Shown: positions 18,134 to 26,523 of the stretch, in pieces
Layout of the letters: each line of letters begins with the position of its first letter
Position numbering within the stretch: position 1 is the first letter of the stretch
Origin: Mesorhizobium amorphae CCNWGS0123
GTDB lineage: Bacteria > Pseudomonadota > Alphaproteobacteria > Rhizobiales > Rhizobiaceae
Assembly (NCBI RefSeq): GCF_001686985.1
Contig: NZ_CP015318.1
Location: 3,222,001 to 3,286,000 of the forward strand
Length of the DNA: 64,000 nt
Direction of reading: 5' to 3'
Position numbers and translations under genes: made by a program
Notes under the pieces: generated by a model
What the model was told of the DNA's origin: nothing
Seen by the model: only the letters and a program-made list of their open reading frames with translations
Databases searched by the model: none

Positions 18134-19336
18134 TTGACCGAGCAGACGATTTTCCTGAACGCAAGACTGGCCGATGGCGCGCTGGTCGATCTCACCGTCA
18201 CCGACGGGCGCTTCAGCGCCATCACCCCGGCAGCCGGGCGGACGCAAGCAACCACCACCGCCACCATCGACCTCGGTGGGCAGCTCGTCGTGCCCGGTTT
18301 CGTCGAGGGCCACATCCATCTCGACACCTCCTTTTACGGCGACGCCTGGCGTCCGCACATCCCGTGCACCGACGGTTTCGACGTGCGCGAGCGCGTCGCC
18401 TTCCAGGCACAAAACCTCGCCGCCGCCGCGCCGATGGCGGAACGCGCGAAAAGCCAGCTCGAGCTCTGCATCGGCAACGGCAGCCTTGCCATGCGCAGCC
18501 ATGTCATGGTCGATGGCTCGGTCGGCCTGAAGCACCTCGAAACAATCCTTGCCGTGCGCGAGGCCTATCGCGACCTGATCGACATCCAGCTCGTCGCCTT
18601 CCCGCAAAGCGGTATTTTGTCTTCGCCCGGCACGCCGGAACTGCTCGACGAGGCGCTCAGGCTGGGCTGCGACCTGATCGGCGGGCTCGACCCAGCCAGC
18701 TTCGATCGCGACGTATGGGGCCATCTCGACGTGGTGTTCGGCCTCGCGCATAAGCACGGCGTCGGCGTCGATATCCATCTGCACGATGGCGGCAGCCTCG
18801 GTCTGTTTCAGATCGAGGAGATTGCACATCGGACAAAGGCACTCGGCATGGCCGGCCACGTCGCGGTCAGCCATGCCTATGCGCTGGGCGACATTCCCGC
18901 CGATGCGCTCAACAAGGCCGGCGCGATGCTCGCTACCGCAGGTGTTTCGATCATGACCAACGCCCCGGGCAACCACGCCTTTCCGCCGGTCGCGGCCCTA
19001 CGGCAGGCCGGCGTCACCGTGTTCGGCGGCTCCGACAACATCCGCGATTCCTGGTGGCCCTATGGCGACGGCGACATGCTCTCGCGCGCCAATCTGATCG
19101 GCTACCGCTCCGGCTTCTACGAGGACCGGGAACTGGCGGCAGCCTTCGACGTGGTGACCTATGCCGGCGCCAAAGCGCTGCGGCTTGAAGGCTACGGCAT
19201 CGCGGTCGGCGCCGCCGCCGACTTCGTCGCCATGCGGGCGGAGCATGTGCCTGAGGCGGTCGTCGCCGTGCCGAGAGAGCGCACCGTGCACCGGCGGGGC
19301 AGGCTGGTCGCGCAGGATGGGAAGATGGCGGGCTGA
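18134..19336 (+). CDS. Cytosine-deaminase-like metal-dependent amidohydrolase
   Basis: 400 residues in the frame opening at TTG 18134. Metal ligands of the amidohydrolase barrel are visible: GHIHLD after the opening beta-sandwich (VVPGFVEGHIHLDTSF), DIHLHDGG, SHAYAL and GGSDNIRDSWWPYG with the catalytic Asp. The pattern HLH...SHA...SDN(I/V)RD is that of cytosine deaminase/isoguanine deaminase-type enzymes. A nucleobase or small cyclic amide as substrate is inference. It stands alone on this strand. Confidence 0.88.
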   Translation: MTEQTIFLNARLADGALVDLTVTDGRFSAITPAAGRTQATTTATIDLGGQLVVPGFVEGHIHLDTSFYGDAWRPHIPCTDGFDVRERVAFQAQNLAAAAPMAERAKSQLELCIGNGSLAMRSHVMVDGSVGLKHLETILAVREAYRDLIDIQLVAFPQSGILSSPGTPELLDEALRLGCDLIGGLDPASFDRDVWGHLDVVFGLAHKHGVGVDIHLHDGGSLGLFQIEEIAHRTKALGMAGHVAVSHAYALGDIPADALNKAGAMLATAGVSIMTNAPGNHAFPPVAALRQAGVTVFGGSDNIRDSWWPYGDGDMLSRANLIGYRSGFYEDRELAAAFDVVTYAGAKALRLEGYGIAVGAAADFVAMRAEHVPEAVVAVPRERTVHRRGRLVAQDGKMAG

Positions 19337-19838
19337 CACCGGGTGCGTCAGCGAAAATCGTGCGATCGTCAGCCCCTGGCGACGGCAGGCCACCGCCGCC
19401 GCACCTGCCCCAACCCTAGCGGCCTGCCGTCTTCGGCAGGTACGCTGCCGGAGCGCAAGAAGTTGCAAGGAAGTTGGCTGGTGCCGCCTTGGGCGGATAG
19501 ACAAAGGGCCTGACACCGGGGGTAGTGTGGCGCCAGGCCCTTGCCGTCGGGTTCGACAGCGACAATGCGCCTGTGCCGGCTGGTGTCGCAAGGCGGACCA
19601 TGGTCTGCACCAAAGGTCGCTGTGATCGCGGACTTGAGGCTATCGCTCCGGGCTTCTGCGCGGCTGGGAACAGGGCTGCGAGCTTCGGCGTGGTGACTTG
19701 TGCCGACGCGAAAGCGGCGGTTGGCCTGTTGCTACTTTGCAACTGCGATCGATCACAATTTCGAGAGCTGAAACTTTAGGTTGAAGCGGCTGATTTGCCG
19801 AGCGATATCAACCTTCGTCGATTCACGCGGAGGGCTTC
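19337..19838. other. 502-base gap before the outer-membrane protein gene
   Basis: A small hairpin CTGCCG-TCTT-CGGCAG lies near 19425-19440 and may end the amidohydrolase transcript. A minus-strand frame covering 19416-19742 exists but has no ribosome site and a shuffled-looking composition. The 100 bases before 19839 are AT-richer and should contain the promoter of the barrel gene. Nothing else was found. Confidence 0.4.
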
Positions 19839-20501
19839 ATGAAACTGGTATTGCTCTGTTCGGTTGCATTTCTGGCAGCCACTTCTCCAATTCTGGCAGC
19901 GGACCTTGTCCAGCCCGTCGCCGCCATGCCCTTTTCGTGGACCGGCTTCTACGTTGGCGCTCAAGCGGGCGGCGGGTGGAATGACAGCCATTGGTCGGGT
20001 ACCACCTTCATTCCCTTCAATACAAATGGGTCCGGCGGTGTTTTCGGCGGCCAGATAGGCTACAACTACCAGATCAACCAATTCGTCATCGGCATTGAAG
20101 GCAACCTTGCAGGCTCGACTGTGAAGGGCGACAACCAATGTTCAGATGTTACCGGCACGGTCTGCGAAACCAAGCAGGACTATCTGGCCTCGGTGCGCGG
20201 GCGTCTCGGTTATGCTGTCGATCGGTTCCTGGTCTATGGCGATGGCGGTGTTGCCTTTACCAACTACAAATTTGCGGAAGTTGACAGCTTTCAGCAATCG
20301 TTTGGAGGCGGGTCTCGGGTTGGCTGGACCGCCGGCCTGGGCGTCGAATACGCCTTCACCGACCATTGGACCGCGGGCGTCGAATGGAACTACTATGATT
20401 TTGGGACCAAGTCTGGCGAAAGCGACGTGAATACGGGCTTCTTCGTAGACAATCGCGACACAGAAAATGTCGTCGTCGGAAAGATCAACTACAAATTCTG
20501 A
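19839..20501 (+). CDS. Small outer-membrane beta-barrel protein (Omp25/RopB-like)
   Basis: 220 residues from ATG 19839 with GGAGG upstream. Signal peptide at 1-20 (MKLVLLCSVAFLAATSPILA) followed by ADLVQPV. Then the typical opening FSWTGFYVGAQAGGGWNDS, alternating amphipathic strands (GVFGGQIGYNYQINQFVIGIEGN, SVRGRLGYAVDRFLVYGDGG, VGWTAGLGVEYAFTDHWTAGVEW) and a terminal strand VVVGKINYKF ending in Phe, the signal for the BAM machinery. It is an eight-stranded barrel in the outer membrane. The gene is monocistronic with lower GC than its neighbours. Confidence 0.93.
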   Translation: MKLVLLCSVAFLAATSPILAADLVQPVAAMPFSWTGFYVGAQAGGGWNDSHWSGTTFIPFNTNGSGGVFGGQIGYNYQINQFVIGIEGNLAGSTVKGDNQCSDVTGTVCETKQDYLASVRGRLGYAVDRFLVYGDGGVAFTNYKFAEVDSFQQSFGGGSRVGWTAGLGVEYAFTDHWTAGVEWNYYDFGTKSGESDVNTGFFVDNRDTENVVVGKINYKF

Positions 20502-20728
20502 GCGCAGGGGCAGCAAGCCCTGACCTACGGCCATGCCGATGTGGCTCCAACGCTGAAGCACGGCGCTGTCGCCGTGCGGCAACTCAATGCCGTCAATGTG
20601 AACCACGATGCCCATGAACGGCCCGGTTCGGCCCGCAGGAGTGATGTGCGAGGACATCATTCCACACGGCGCCCTGGGGCAAGCCTCGCCCCCGAAATCA
20701 TGACGCGCCGGCTCAGGGAGCTTGCCGC

Positions 20729-21364
20729 ATGGCTTTGGCCGCAAAGGATGTTCCGCTTCGTTGCCGCTGCGGCCGCGTCAGCGGCGTCGCCAAAAAATTT
20801 GAACCGCATACCGGCTTCCGCTTCACGTGCTACTGCCGGGACTGCCAGGCCTTCGCGCGCTTCCTCGATCGGCCGGACATGCTCGACGTCGCCGGCGGCA
20901 CGGACATCTTCCAGATGCCGGCTGGCCGCGTGACGCTTGCTACGGGCAAGGATGCCGTGCGCTGCCTGCAATTCTCCGACAAGGTGCTGCGCTGGTACAC
21001 CTCTTGTTGCCGGACCCCGATCGGCAACTCGGCCGGCCCGCGCTTCCCGGTGGTCGCCATCACTCATTCCTTCATGTGCCACGATGCCGAGCCCCGCGAC
21101 ACGGTGCTCGGCGCGCCGCTTTGCCGGATCCATGAACTCTCCGCCGTCAGCCCGCTGCCACCCAACGCGCCGCCGCCACCAACGTTCAGCCTCTTTGCGC
21201 GGCGCGTCTCAAAACTTCTCTTCTGGTGGCTGCGCGGTCTCGGCCGGCCGAACCCGCTCTTCGACCAGCGCACGAACGCCCCGCTCTCCGTGCCGCGCGT
21301 CATCACGCCGGCCGAGCGCGATGCACTGGCCGGTGTGCCGATGCCCGCTCGCCTGGAGTCTTGA
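20729..21364 (+). CDS. GFA-like / DUF6151 zinc protein
   Basis: 211 residues from ATG 20729, preceded by GGGAG. Cysteine pattern RCRCG (Cys12, Cys14), CYCRDC (Cys34, Cys36, Cys39) and TSCCRTP resembles the Mss4 fold of GFA proteins, but the protein is longer, with a Pro-rich and Trp-rich C-terminal half (PPNAPPPPTFSLFARR, LLFWWLRGLGRPNPLFDQR). This layout matches the DUF6151 family as I remember it. Function unknown; it may bind zinc. Confidence 0.8.
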   Translation: MALAAKDVPLRCRCGRVSGVAKKFEPHTGFRFTCYCRDCQAFARFLDRPDMLDVAGGTDIFQMPAGRVTLATGKDAVRCLQFSDKVLRWYTSCCRTPIGNSAGPRFPVVAITHSFMCHDAEPRDTVLGAPLCRIHELSAVSPLPPNAPPPPTFSLFARRVSKLLFWWLRGLGRPNPLFDQRTNAPLSVPRVITPAERDALAGVPMPARLES

Positions 21365-21555
21365 TCCGCCACTTGCTGACAAATGATCTGGCTGGCGGCA
21401 CCTTGGCATAGTGACTATATCCCTCGAAGCCGTTCGGGCTGGCGCGCAATGGCATTGCGATGAACGCCAGTGCAACTTCGTCACTATTCGCGCGAGCATA
21501 TCCCGAGGCGAATATCTCCGAATGACGCCGCCAGCTAATTGTCGATTGGCGGGGA

Positions 21556-22716
21556 TCAGTCGATCCACTTTTCAAAGTGCTTTGCAATCTTTTTGTCAAT
21601 CTTATAGCCGATATCAGCGTACTCATCATAATATTTCTCTGTATTTGTCGAGTGCTTCCAAACAATATGCTTATCAACTAGGTAGCGGTGCAATGGATGC
21701 AATTCGTCGCCCTTGTGAACATCCCCCTTTCTTGATTCTTTGTTTGGAATAGATGGTTCTTTGTTTACAACAATTCGATATGCACCAATTTTTGCCTGAA
21801 TTTGTTGCAGGATGCCTCTGTATCCAGAAGGATCAAGAGCAATGTCAGCGTATTGAGACAGCATTTCGCTCATTGTAAGCAAGCATATATTTGATATGAA
21901 ATTCTCTTCGTAGCCACCTCCAATATCAGAATGAACGCCTGGAACCCAGATTTCTCTTACAAGAGCGGAGGAGTTTCCCTCGGATCCTCTGTGAAAGCGT
22001 TGGAGGACAAACTCCTTTCGCATTTCGTGCAAACTCATCAGGTGAACAACTGACTCAACCCCTGACGCCACGACCGAGTCGCGAAAATAAATGTTGCGAT
22101 AAAGCTCGTCGTCCATCGGGCCAACAACAGTATCGAACACGCCAAGAAACTTAATAGGCTTGCCGAGATTTTCATGGAATAGTGGTTCTCTGTCGCCGGG
22201 TTGCAAACGCCGCTTCAGATCTGTTATCCTGGAATGGTAATCACCGTCGCTCTCGGATTGTGAAATCGTGGTGAATTCGTTCCAAAGAGTATCAAGACAA
22301 TCTAGCTTGTCTGACCGCAGGATGCCGAAATCTGAGACGAATCTTGATAGTATTCTTGCTGCAGCGGCTCCGCGAGAGAAGCCGATAAGAATGACATCAT
22401 CCCCTTGCCGGTAGTTTGCACTAATGTTTACATAACCACGTATAACTAATTGCTCTAAATTGTCTCCAAAAACATTTTCTCTAACTTTTTCGACGATTTT
22501 AAATAGACTTGATCGCTCAACGAGCCTGGATACTGTAAATCTCGTGCCAATGCCCGGAAGATAAAAAGTAATCTGAACCTTATTTCGATATGATCGTCCA
22601 GACTTTATCTTTTTGCTTTCAGCTATTATTTGATTGAGGGCATACACATTCGAAAAAGAATCTGAGGTTGCATCATTGCCTGTTCCGTCCATCAGCAATA
22701 TCAATGATTTCGGCAT
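21556..22716 (-). CDS. DUF2235 / Tle1-like alpha/beta hydrolase, AT-rich and probably acquired
   Basis: 386 residues. Nucleophile elbow IGFSRGAAAAR with Ser114; GVFDTVVGP; and PGVHSDIGGGY, the Asp/His-containing motif of the DUF2235 family, whose members include the type VI secretion phospholipase Tle1. There is no signal peptide or T6SS marker domain, and no VgrG, PAAR or Hcp gene is in the window. The gene uses many AT-rich codons and contrasts sharply with the GC-rich neighbours, a sign of transfer. An upstream GGAGGGGAT stands before ATG 22716. It could be an orphan effector, a cargo of defence or interbacterial conflict, or a housekeeping lipase; the family alone does not decide. Confidence 0.85.
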   Translation of the reverse strand: MPKSLILLMDGTGNDATSDSFSNVYALNQIIAESKKIKSGRSYRNKVQITFYLPGIGTRFTVSRLVERSSLFKIVEKVRENVFGDNLEQLVIRGYVNISANYRQGDDVILIGFSRGAAAARILSRFVSDFGILRSDKLDCLDTLWNEFTTISQSESDGDYHSRITDLKRRLQPGDREPLFHENLGKPIKFLGVFDTVVGPMDDELYRNIYFRDSVVASGVESVVHLMSLHEMRKEFVLQRFHRGSEGNSSALVREIWVPGVHSDIGGGYEENFISNICLLTMSEMLSQYADIALDPSGYRGILQQIQAKIGAYRIVVNKEPSIPNKESRKGDVHKGDELHPLHRYLVDKHIVWKHSTNTEKYYDEYADIGYKIDKKIAKHFEKWID

Positions 22717-23146
22717 TTAAGTGCATCCCCTCCATTTCTAGACGCTGTATATACTGACCTATTTAGATCCTTCTGAAAAGACGATCTTTCCACCCACGGA
22801 ATGCCCACCGGAGGGTGCTGTAGTGGTCGCTGAGGCCTCCTTCTTCTTGTCGCCAGCACGATTTTGGCTCCGGCCCGCCGTTCGATGGATCAAGTCCGCT
22901 GCCGCACTTTCGGTTCAGTTGGGGAGATCAGCCAACAAGGCTAAGTGGCGGATATCGCAGGCAGCATGCTCGGCGGTGGCGCACATCCCTCCAAATTAAT
23001 TTGCATGCAAATGTTTCGGATTGGCACGGTTTCGTGAAGCACTTCACCGTTCCCGCGCAATCGATCGGATACAGAGGCATCGCAAAACCGGCGCGGCGTG
23101 GCAGGGCATCACTGCTCTTTCCGTCGCTACGATATGGAGGATGTCG
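22717..23146. other. Gap between the DUF2235 and DUF1127 genes
   Basis: 430 bases. The first 80 share the AT-rich character of the DUF2235 gene, the rest is host-like, so the border of the foreign segment is near 22800. A perfect 14-base palindrome, ATTTGCATGCAAAT, lies at 22999-23012, 135 bases before the DUF1127 start, and may be a regulator site. No gene seen. Confidence 0.4.
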
Positions 23147-23299
23147 ATGTTCAAAACCCTTGGCCGAATTGCGGCTGCTCTCAAGCGAGCCGGCAAGCGC
23201 GAAGAGACGAAGCGCGCATTGGACAATCTGCCGCCGGAAACCCAGAAGGATATCGGCTGGTCGAAGTCCCCTTCTGACGAAATCCGGCTGCCGTTTTAA
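23147..23299 (+). CDS. DUF1127 small protein (50 residues)
   Basis: ATG 23147 is the likely start, because GGAGG ends six bases before it, whereas the ATG at 23141 touches the ribosome site. The product MFKTLGRIAAALKRAGKREE is followed by ALDNLPPETQKDIGW, the DUF1127 signature (arginine/lysine-rich helix, then L..L....L.DIG.). Small DUF1127 proteins in alphaproteobacteria have been linked to RNA turnover and to phosphate or stress physiology. Its role here is not readable. Confidence 0.8.
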   Translation: MFKTLGRIAAALKRAGKREETKRALDNLPPETQKDIGWSKSPSDEIRLPF

Positions 23300-23388
23300 C
23301 GGGCAGAGCCGGACGCCTTGCTCTGTCGAACGCATCCGGCCAGCGGCATCCGGTCGCCTCTCGCCCAACCACCACCGCAGCGCCGCGA

Positions 23389-23943
23389 TCACGGATCAGC
23401 GCTACCTGCTTCGTCCGATGTCCATACGGGCTTGAAAGACACCGTCTTCAGGCCCGCGTTTCGGACCCGATCGACAAACACGTCGTTGACGAACACGGAA
23501 GACGCGCGCATCGGCAGCTTGAAGATCTCGGCATTGCCGATCCGGTCCGCATGGAACGCGTAGCGTTCGATTGCGAGGATGTCGCCGTCCTCGAAAGTGA
23601 CGATCTGCGACCGCTCCTTGTTCAGCGCGTCGATCACATTGGTGACGTTGAAGAGCCAGACCTCTTCGCCGCGAAGCGGCAGCAACTGGCCATAGGGCTG
23701 CAATGATGCCGCCAGCGCATCGACGGCGGGCTTGCGCAGCAGCGGTGCGTGTTCGCCAAGCCAGGGGAAGTCCGAATAGAGGTAGACGCGGTCGTCGTCG
23801 GCGATGCGCTGCATGACAGGCGGATCCCATGTGTCGAGAACCCTTCCATCCAGGCCGAAGAAGACCTCGAAGTAATTGTCATCAACCGGCAGGACCCACT
23901 CCTGATCCTCCAGGACGGCGAACTCGTAGAGGCTGATCGGCAT
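23389..23943 (-). CDS. Imm11-like (DUF1629) protein
   Basis: 184 residues from ATG 23943 (MPISLYEFAVLEDQEWVLP), with AAGGAT upstream; the frame continues further but through unrelated sequence. The C-terminal pattern SSVFVNDVFVDRVRNAGLKTVSFKPVW resembles the end of the DUF1629/Imm11 immunity family. No toxin gene adjoins. Two kilobases away on the same strand is the Tle1-like hydrolase. Family assignment is by pattern memory and moderate. Confidence 0.65.
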   Translation of the reverse strand: MPISLYEFAVLEDQEWVLPVDDNYFEVFFGLDGRVLDTWDPPVMQRIADDDRVYLYSDFPWLGEHAPLLRKPAVDALAASLQPYGQLLPLRGEEVWLFNVTNVIDALNKERSQIVTFEDGDILAIERYAFHADRIGNAEIFKLPMRASSVFVNDVFVDRVRNAGLKTVSFKPVWTSDEAGSADP

Positions 23944-24036
23944 CGGTCGGTATCCTTGCGTCAGGGGTAACGCTCTCCGCCCTTTTTCTGTTGATCGCGG
24001 CCAAAAAACAACGCTAATTGATGCCTGCGAGGGGCC

Positions 24037-25701
24037 ATGCTGACAGTTGATGAAGTGGGAGCGATCCCGTTGTTTTCGGGTCTGCCGGCGGCCGAGCTGG
24101 GGCGCCTGGCGCGGATGGCGGCCGACCTTCATCTCAGCCCCGGAGAGTTCGCGGTCCACGAGGGCGGAGAGGCAGCGCTCTTTGCGGTTTTCGCCGGCAA
24201 GATCGAAGTGGTGAAAACCTTCGACGGCGTCGAGCGGACGCTCGGCTGGCGGCTGCCGGGAACGATCTTCGGCGAGGTGCCGATCGCGCTTGGCTCGGGT
24301 TTTCCGGGCGGCTATCGCGCCGCCGAACCCTCCCGCGTCATGCGCATCGAGGTCCAGCAATACTATTCCATCGCGGCGGTCTCGAAGGACGTCGCCCAGA
24401 AGGTCAGCGCACTGGCCCGCGAGCGCATGGGCGGGCTGCAGAGCGTCACCGCCGAGCCGCAGAAGCCGCGCGTCACCCTGGTCGGCCATCGCTGGGACGC
24501 GGCCTGCGGCGACCTGCGCCGGTTTCTCGCCCGCAACCAGATCTCGTTCAGCTGGCTGCTGCCCGACACGCCGGATGCCGAGGCTTTCTGGTCCACCCAG
24601 CGCAGGCCGGCTCAGGATGGTCCCGTCGCCCTCCTGGCGGACGGCGAGATTGTCGAAAGACCCGCCGTGCGCGATCTGGCCATTCGTCTGGGGCTGCAGA
24701 CGCGCCCGCGTGCCGACGAATACGATGTCGCGATCGTCGGCGGCGGGCCGGCCGGTCTTGCCGCCGCGGTCTATGGCGCCTCCGAGGGCCTGCGCACCAT
24801 CGTCGTCGAGCGCGAGGCGCCCGGTGGGCAGGCCGGCACGTCATCGCGCATCGAGAACTATCTCGGCTTTCCGAGCGGCATTTCCGGCGACGAGCTCGCC
24901 AGCCGCGCGCTGCAGCAGGCAAAGCGGCTCGGCGCCGAAATCCTGGTCACCCGCTCGGTTGCCGGCATCGATCCGGCCACGCACGAGGTGGAGCTCGACG
25001 GCACCGATGTCGTGCGCGCCCGCAGCCTCATCCTGGCCACCGGCGTCGCCTGGCGCCGTCTTGCCATCGACGGGTTCGACCGGCTGATCGGCAAGGGCGT
25101 CTATTATGGCGCCGCGCGCAGCGAGGCGAGCAGCACGCATGGCCAGGATGTCTACCTGATCGGCGCCGGCAATTCGGCCGGCCAGGCGGCGATGCATTTT
25201 TCCGGCCATGCGCGCAGCGTGACTCTGCTGGTGCGCGGCCCGTCGCTTGCCGACAGCATGTCCCACTATCTGATCGAGCAGCTCAGGGCGAAATCGAACG
25301 TAAAGGTCCAGCTTCGCTCCGAAGTCCAGGTCGTGCACGGCGAGACGCACCTGACGGCGATCGACATTCTCGACAAGACAAGCAACGCGGTGAGCCGGCA
25401 CGAATGCGGCGGGCTGTTCGTGTTCATCGGCGCCAACGCCGAGACCGAGTGGCTGCCGGCCGAGGTCGCACGCGATGCGCGCGGCTATGTGCTGACCGGC
25501 GACGACGTGAAGAAGGCAGGGCACTGGTCGCATGGCCGCGACCCCTATCTGCTCGAGACGAGCGCGCCCGGAATCTTCGCCTGCGGCGATGTGCGGCTGA
25601 GCCCGGTCAAGCGCGTCGCCTCGGCCGTCGGCGAGGGCAGCATGGCCATCGCCTTCGTCCACCAGTATCTGGCCAATGAGGGCAAGGCCCAGCGCGGTTG
25701 A
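24037..25701 (+). CDS. Cyclic-nucleotide-binding / thioredoxin-reductase-like flavoprotein
   Basis: 554 residues. Residues 5-125 form a cNMP-binding beta-roll (IPLFSGLPAAELGRLARMA, PGTIFGEVPIALG). Residues about 140-215 look like a degenerate thioredoxin-like unit (VTLVGHRWDAACGDLRRFLARNQISFSW). Residues about 228-545 are a TrxB-type FAD/NAD(P)H reductase: VAIVGGGPAGLAAAVYGAS, GGQAGTSSRIENYLGFP, VYLIGAGNSAGQAA, IFACGDVR. At the place of the redox CxxC of thioredoxin reductase it has YGAARSEASS, so it cannot pass electrons by the normal disulfide. It is probably a flavin oxidoreductase regulated by a ligand of the cNMP domain. The fifth precursor-like peptide gene starts 68 bases downstream. 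Confidence 0.9.
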   Translation: MLTVDEVGAIPLFSGLPAAELGRLARMAADLHLSPGEFAVHEGGEAALFAVFAGKIEVVKTFDGVERTLGWRLPGTIFGEVPIALGSGFPGGYRAAEPSRVMRIEVQQYYSIAAVSKDVAQKVSALARERMGGLQSVTAEPQKPRVTLVGHRWDAACGDLRRFLARNQISFSWLLPDTPDAEAFWSTQRRPAQDGPVALLADGEIVERPAVRDLAIRLGLQTRPRADEYDVAIVGGGPAGLAAAVYGASEGLRTIVVEREAPGGQAGTSSRIENYLGFPSGISGDELASRALQQAKRLGAEILVTRSVAGIDPATHEVELDGTDVVRARSLILATGVAWRRLAIDGFDRLIGKGVYYGAARSEASSTHGQDVYLIGAGNSAGQAAMHFSGHARSVTLLVRGPSLADSMSHYLIEQLRAKSNVKVQLRSEVQVVHGETHLTAIDILDKTSNAVSRHECGGLFVFIGANAETEWLPAEVARDARGYVLTGDDVKKAGHWSHGRDPYLLETSAPGIFACGDVRLSPVKRVASAVGEGSMAIAFVHQYLANEGKAQRG

Positions 25702-25769
25702 TCGTCCTGCTTGACAGGCCGGCCCCATTGCCTCAGCCTCAACCTTTGGGACAGGCAGGGGAACGCGCG

Positions 25770-25862
25770 ATGAAGAAACAATACTCGAAGCCCATACTGG
25801 TCAGAAAAGGCCGGCTCTCGGCCCAGACCGCTCAGCAGGTCGGTTCGCAGGCAGCGGATTAA
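25770..25862 (+). CDS. RiPP-precursor-like peptide 5 (30 residues)
   Basis: ATG 25770, AGGGGAA upstream. The product starts MKKQYSKPILVRKGRLSAQT and ends AQQVGSQAAD. The leader clearly belongs to the family encoded at 11201-11901 on the other strand, 14 kb away, with identical YxKPxLVxK and RLSAxTA positions, while the tail shares nothing with the array. That dispersed paralogues retain only the leader supports a leader/core precursor design. It lies 68 bases after the flavoprotein gene on the same strand and could be co-transcribed. Confidence 0.75.
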   Translation: MKKQYSKPILVRKGRLSAQTAQQVGSQAAD

Positions 25863-26007
25863 CACCGGCGCAACCGCCTAAGATCGTCATCTGATACGCA
25901 AGGACGGAACTGGCGCCGGGCGAGCGTGGCTGGCGCGTTGACTGCGTTTCATTTCGGACCCGGCAGCACGAGCACCGGTCGATGGAGCCGTGCTGCCTTC
26001 AGGCCGG

Positions 26008-26322
26008 TCAGCCGGCAGGCTTGTAAGAGCCGGCCGCCTTTTTGGCGGCGGCGAGCACCCCCTTCATGTCGAGTTCTTCGAGGATGACGAGGTCGCTCAC
26101 CGAGCCGCTTGCCCGCACGGCAAGGGCCATGCCCATCCCGGCGGACTGGTCCGGCACCTCGCCATTGACGACGACATCGTAAGCGCCGCGCGTAAACATC
26201 AAATTGGCCATCTTGCCACCAACGCTTTCAAACAGCGCCTTGATGGCGGCTTCCCGGTCTGATCCCTGCATCAGGCCCTTGGCGGCGTGGGGTTCATAAT
26301 TTGCCAATATGGTAACCTTCAT
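26008..26322 (-). CDS. GYD-domain protein
   Basis: 104 residues from ATG 26322, with GGAGGAG upstream; the in-frame extension to 26442 is not needed. MKVTILANYEPHAAKGLMQGSDREAA, then GAYDVVVNGEVPD and the hydrophobic helix LAVRASGSVSDLVILEELD match the GYD family, small alpha/beta barrel-like proteins of unknown function with a conserved Gly-Tyr-Asp (here GAYD). Cytoplasmic, monocistronic. Confidence 0.82.
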   Translation of the reverse strand: MKVTILANYEPHAAKGLMQGSDREAAIKALFESVGGKMANLMFTRGAYDVVVNGEVPDQSAGMGMALAVRASGSVSDLVILEELDMKGVLAAAKKAAGSYKPAG

Positions 26323-26523
26323 GGCTGTCTCCTCCAAATATCGTTGTCTCAGGCTGCTCAGACGTTTGAGCAGCACGGAGGTGCTTGTCTTTTCACTGAC
26401 ATTTTGACGTGGCCTGTGGACCGCCTGGGCAGCCATGGCCAAACTCAGTTCATGACCGGAGCTGAGCTTCGGTCCGCCGCAATATGCGCCTATTCTAATA
26501 TGACGACAATCCTGGCTAGCGCA

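Noticed and set aside
19416..19742. 108-codon minus-strand frame in the gap before the barrel gene
   Set aside because: No ribosome site, scrambled low-complexity composition and no recognisable family.
21556..23943. Tle1-Imm11 effector/immunity pair
   Set aside because: Imm11 is not the known partner of Tle1, the genes are separated by an unrelated small gene on the other strand, and no secretion gene is present; kept only as two separate observations.
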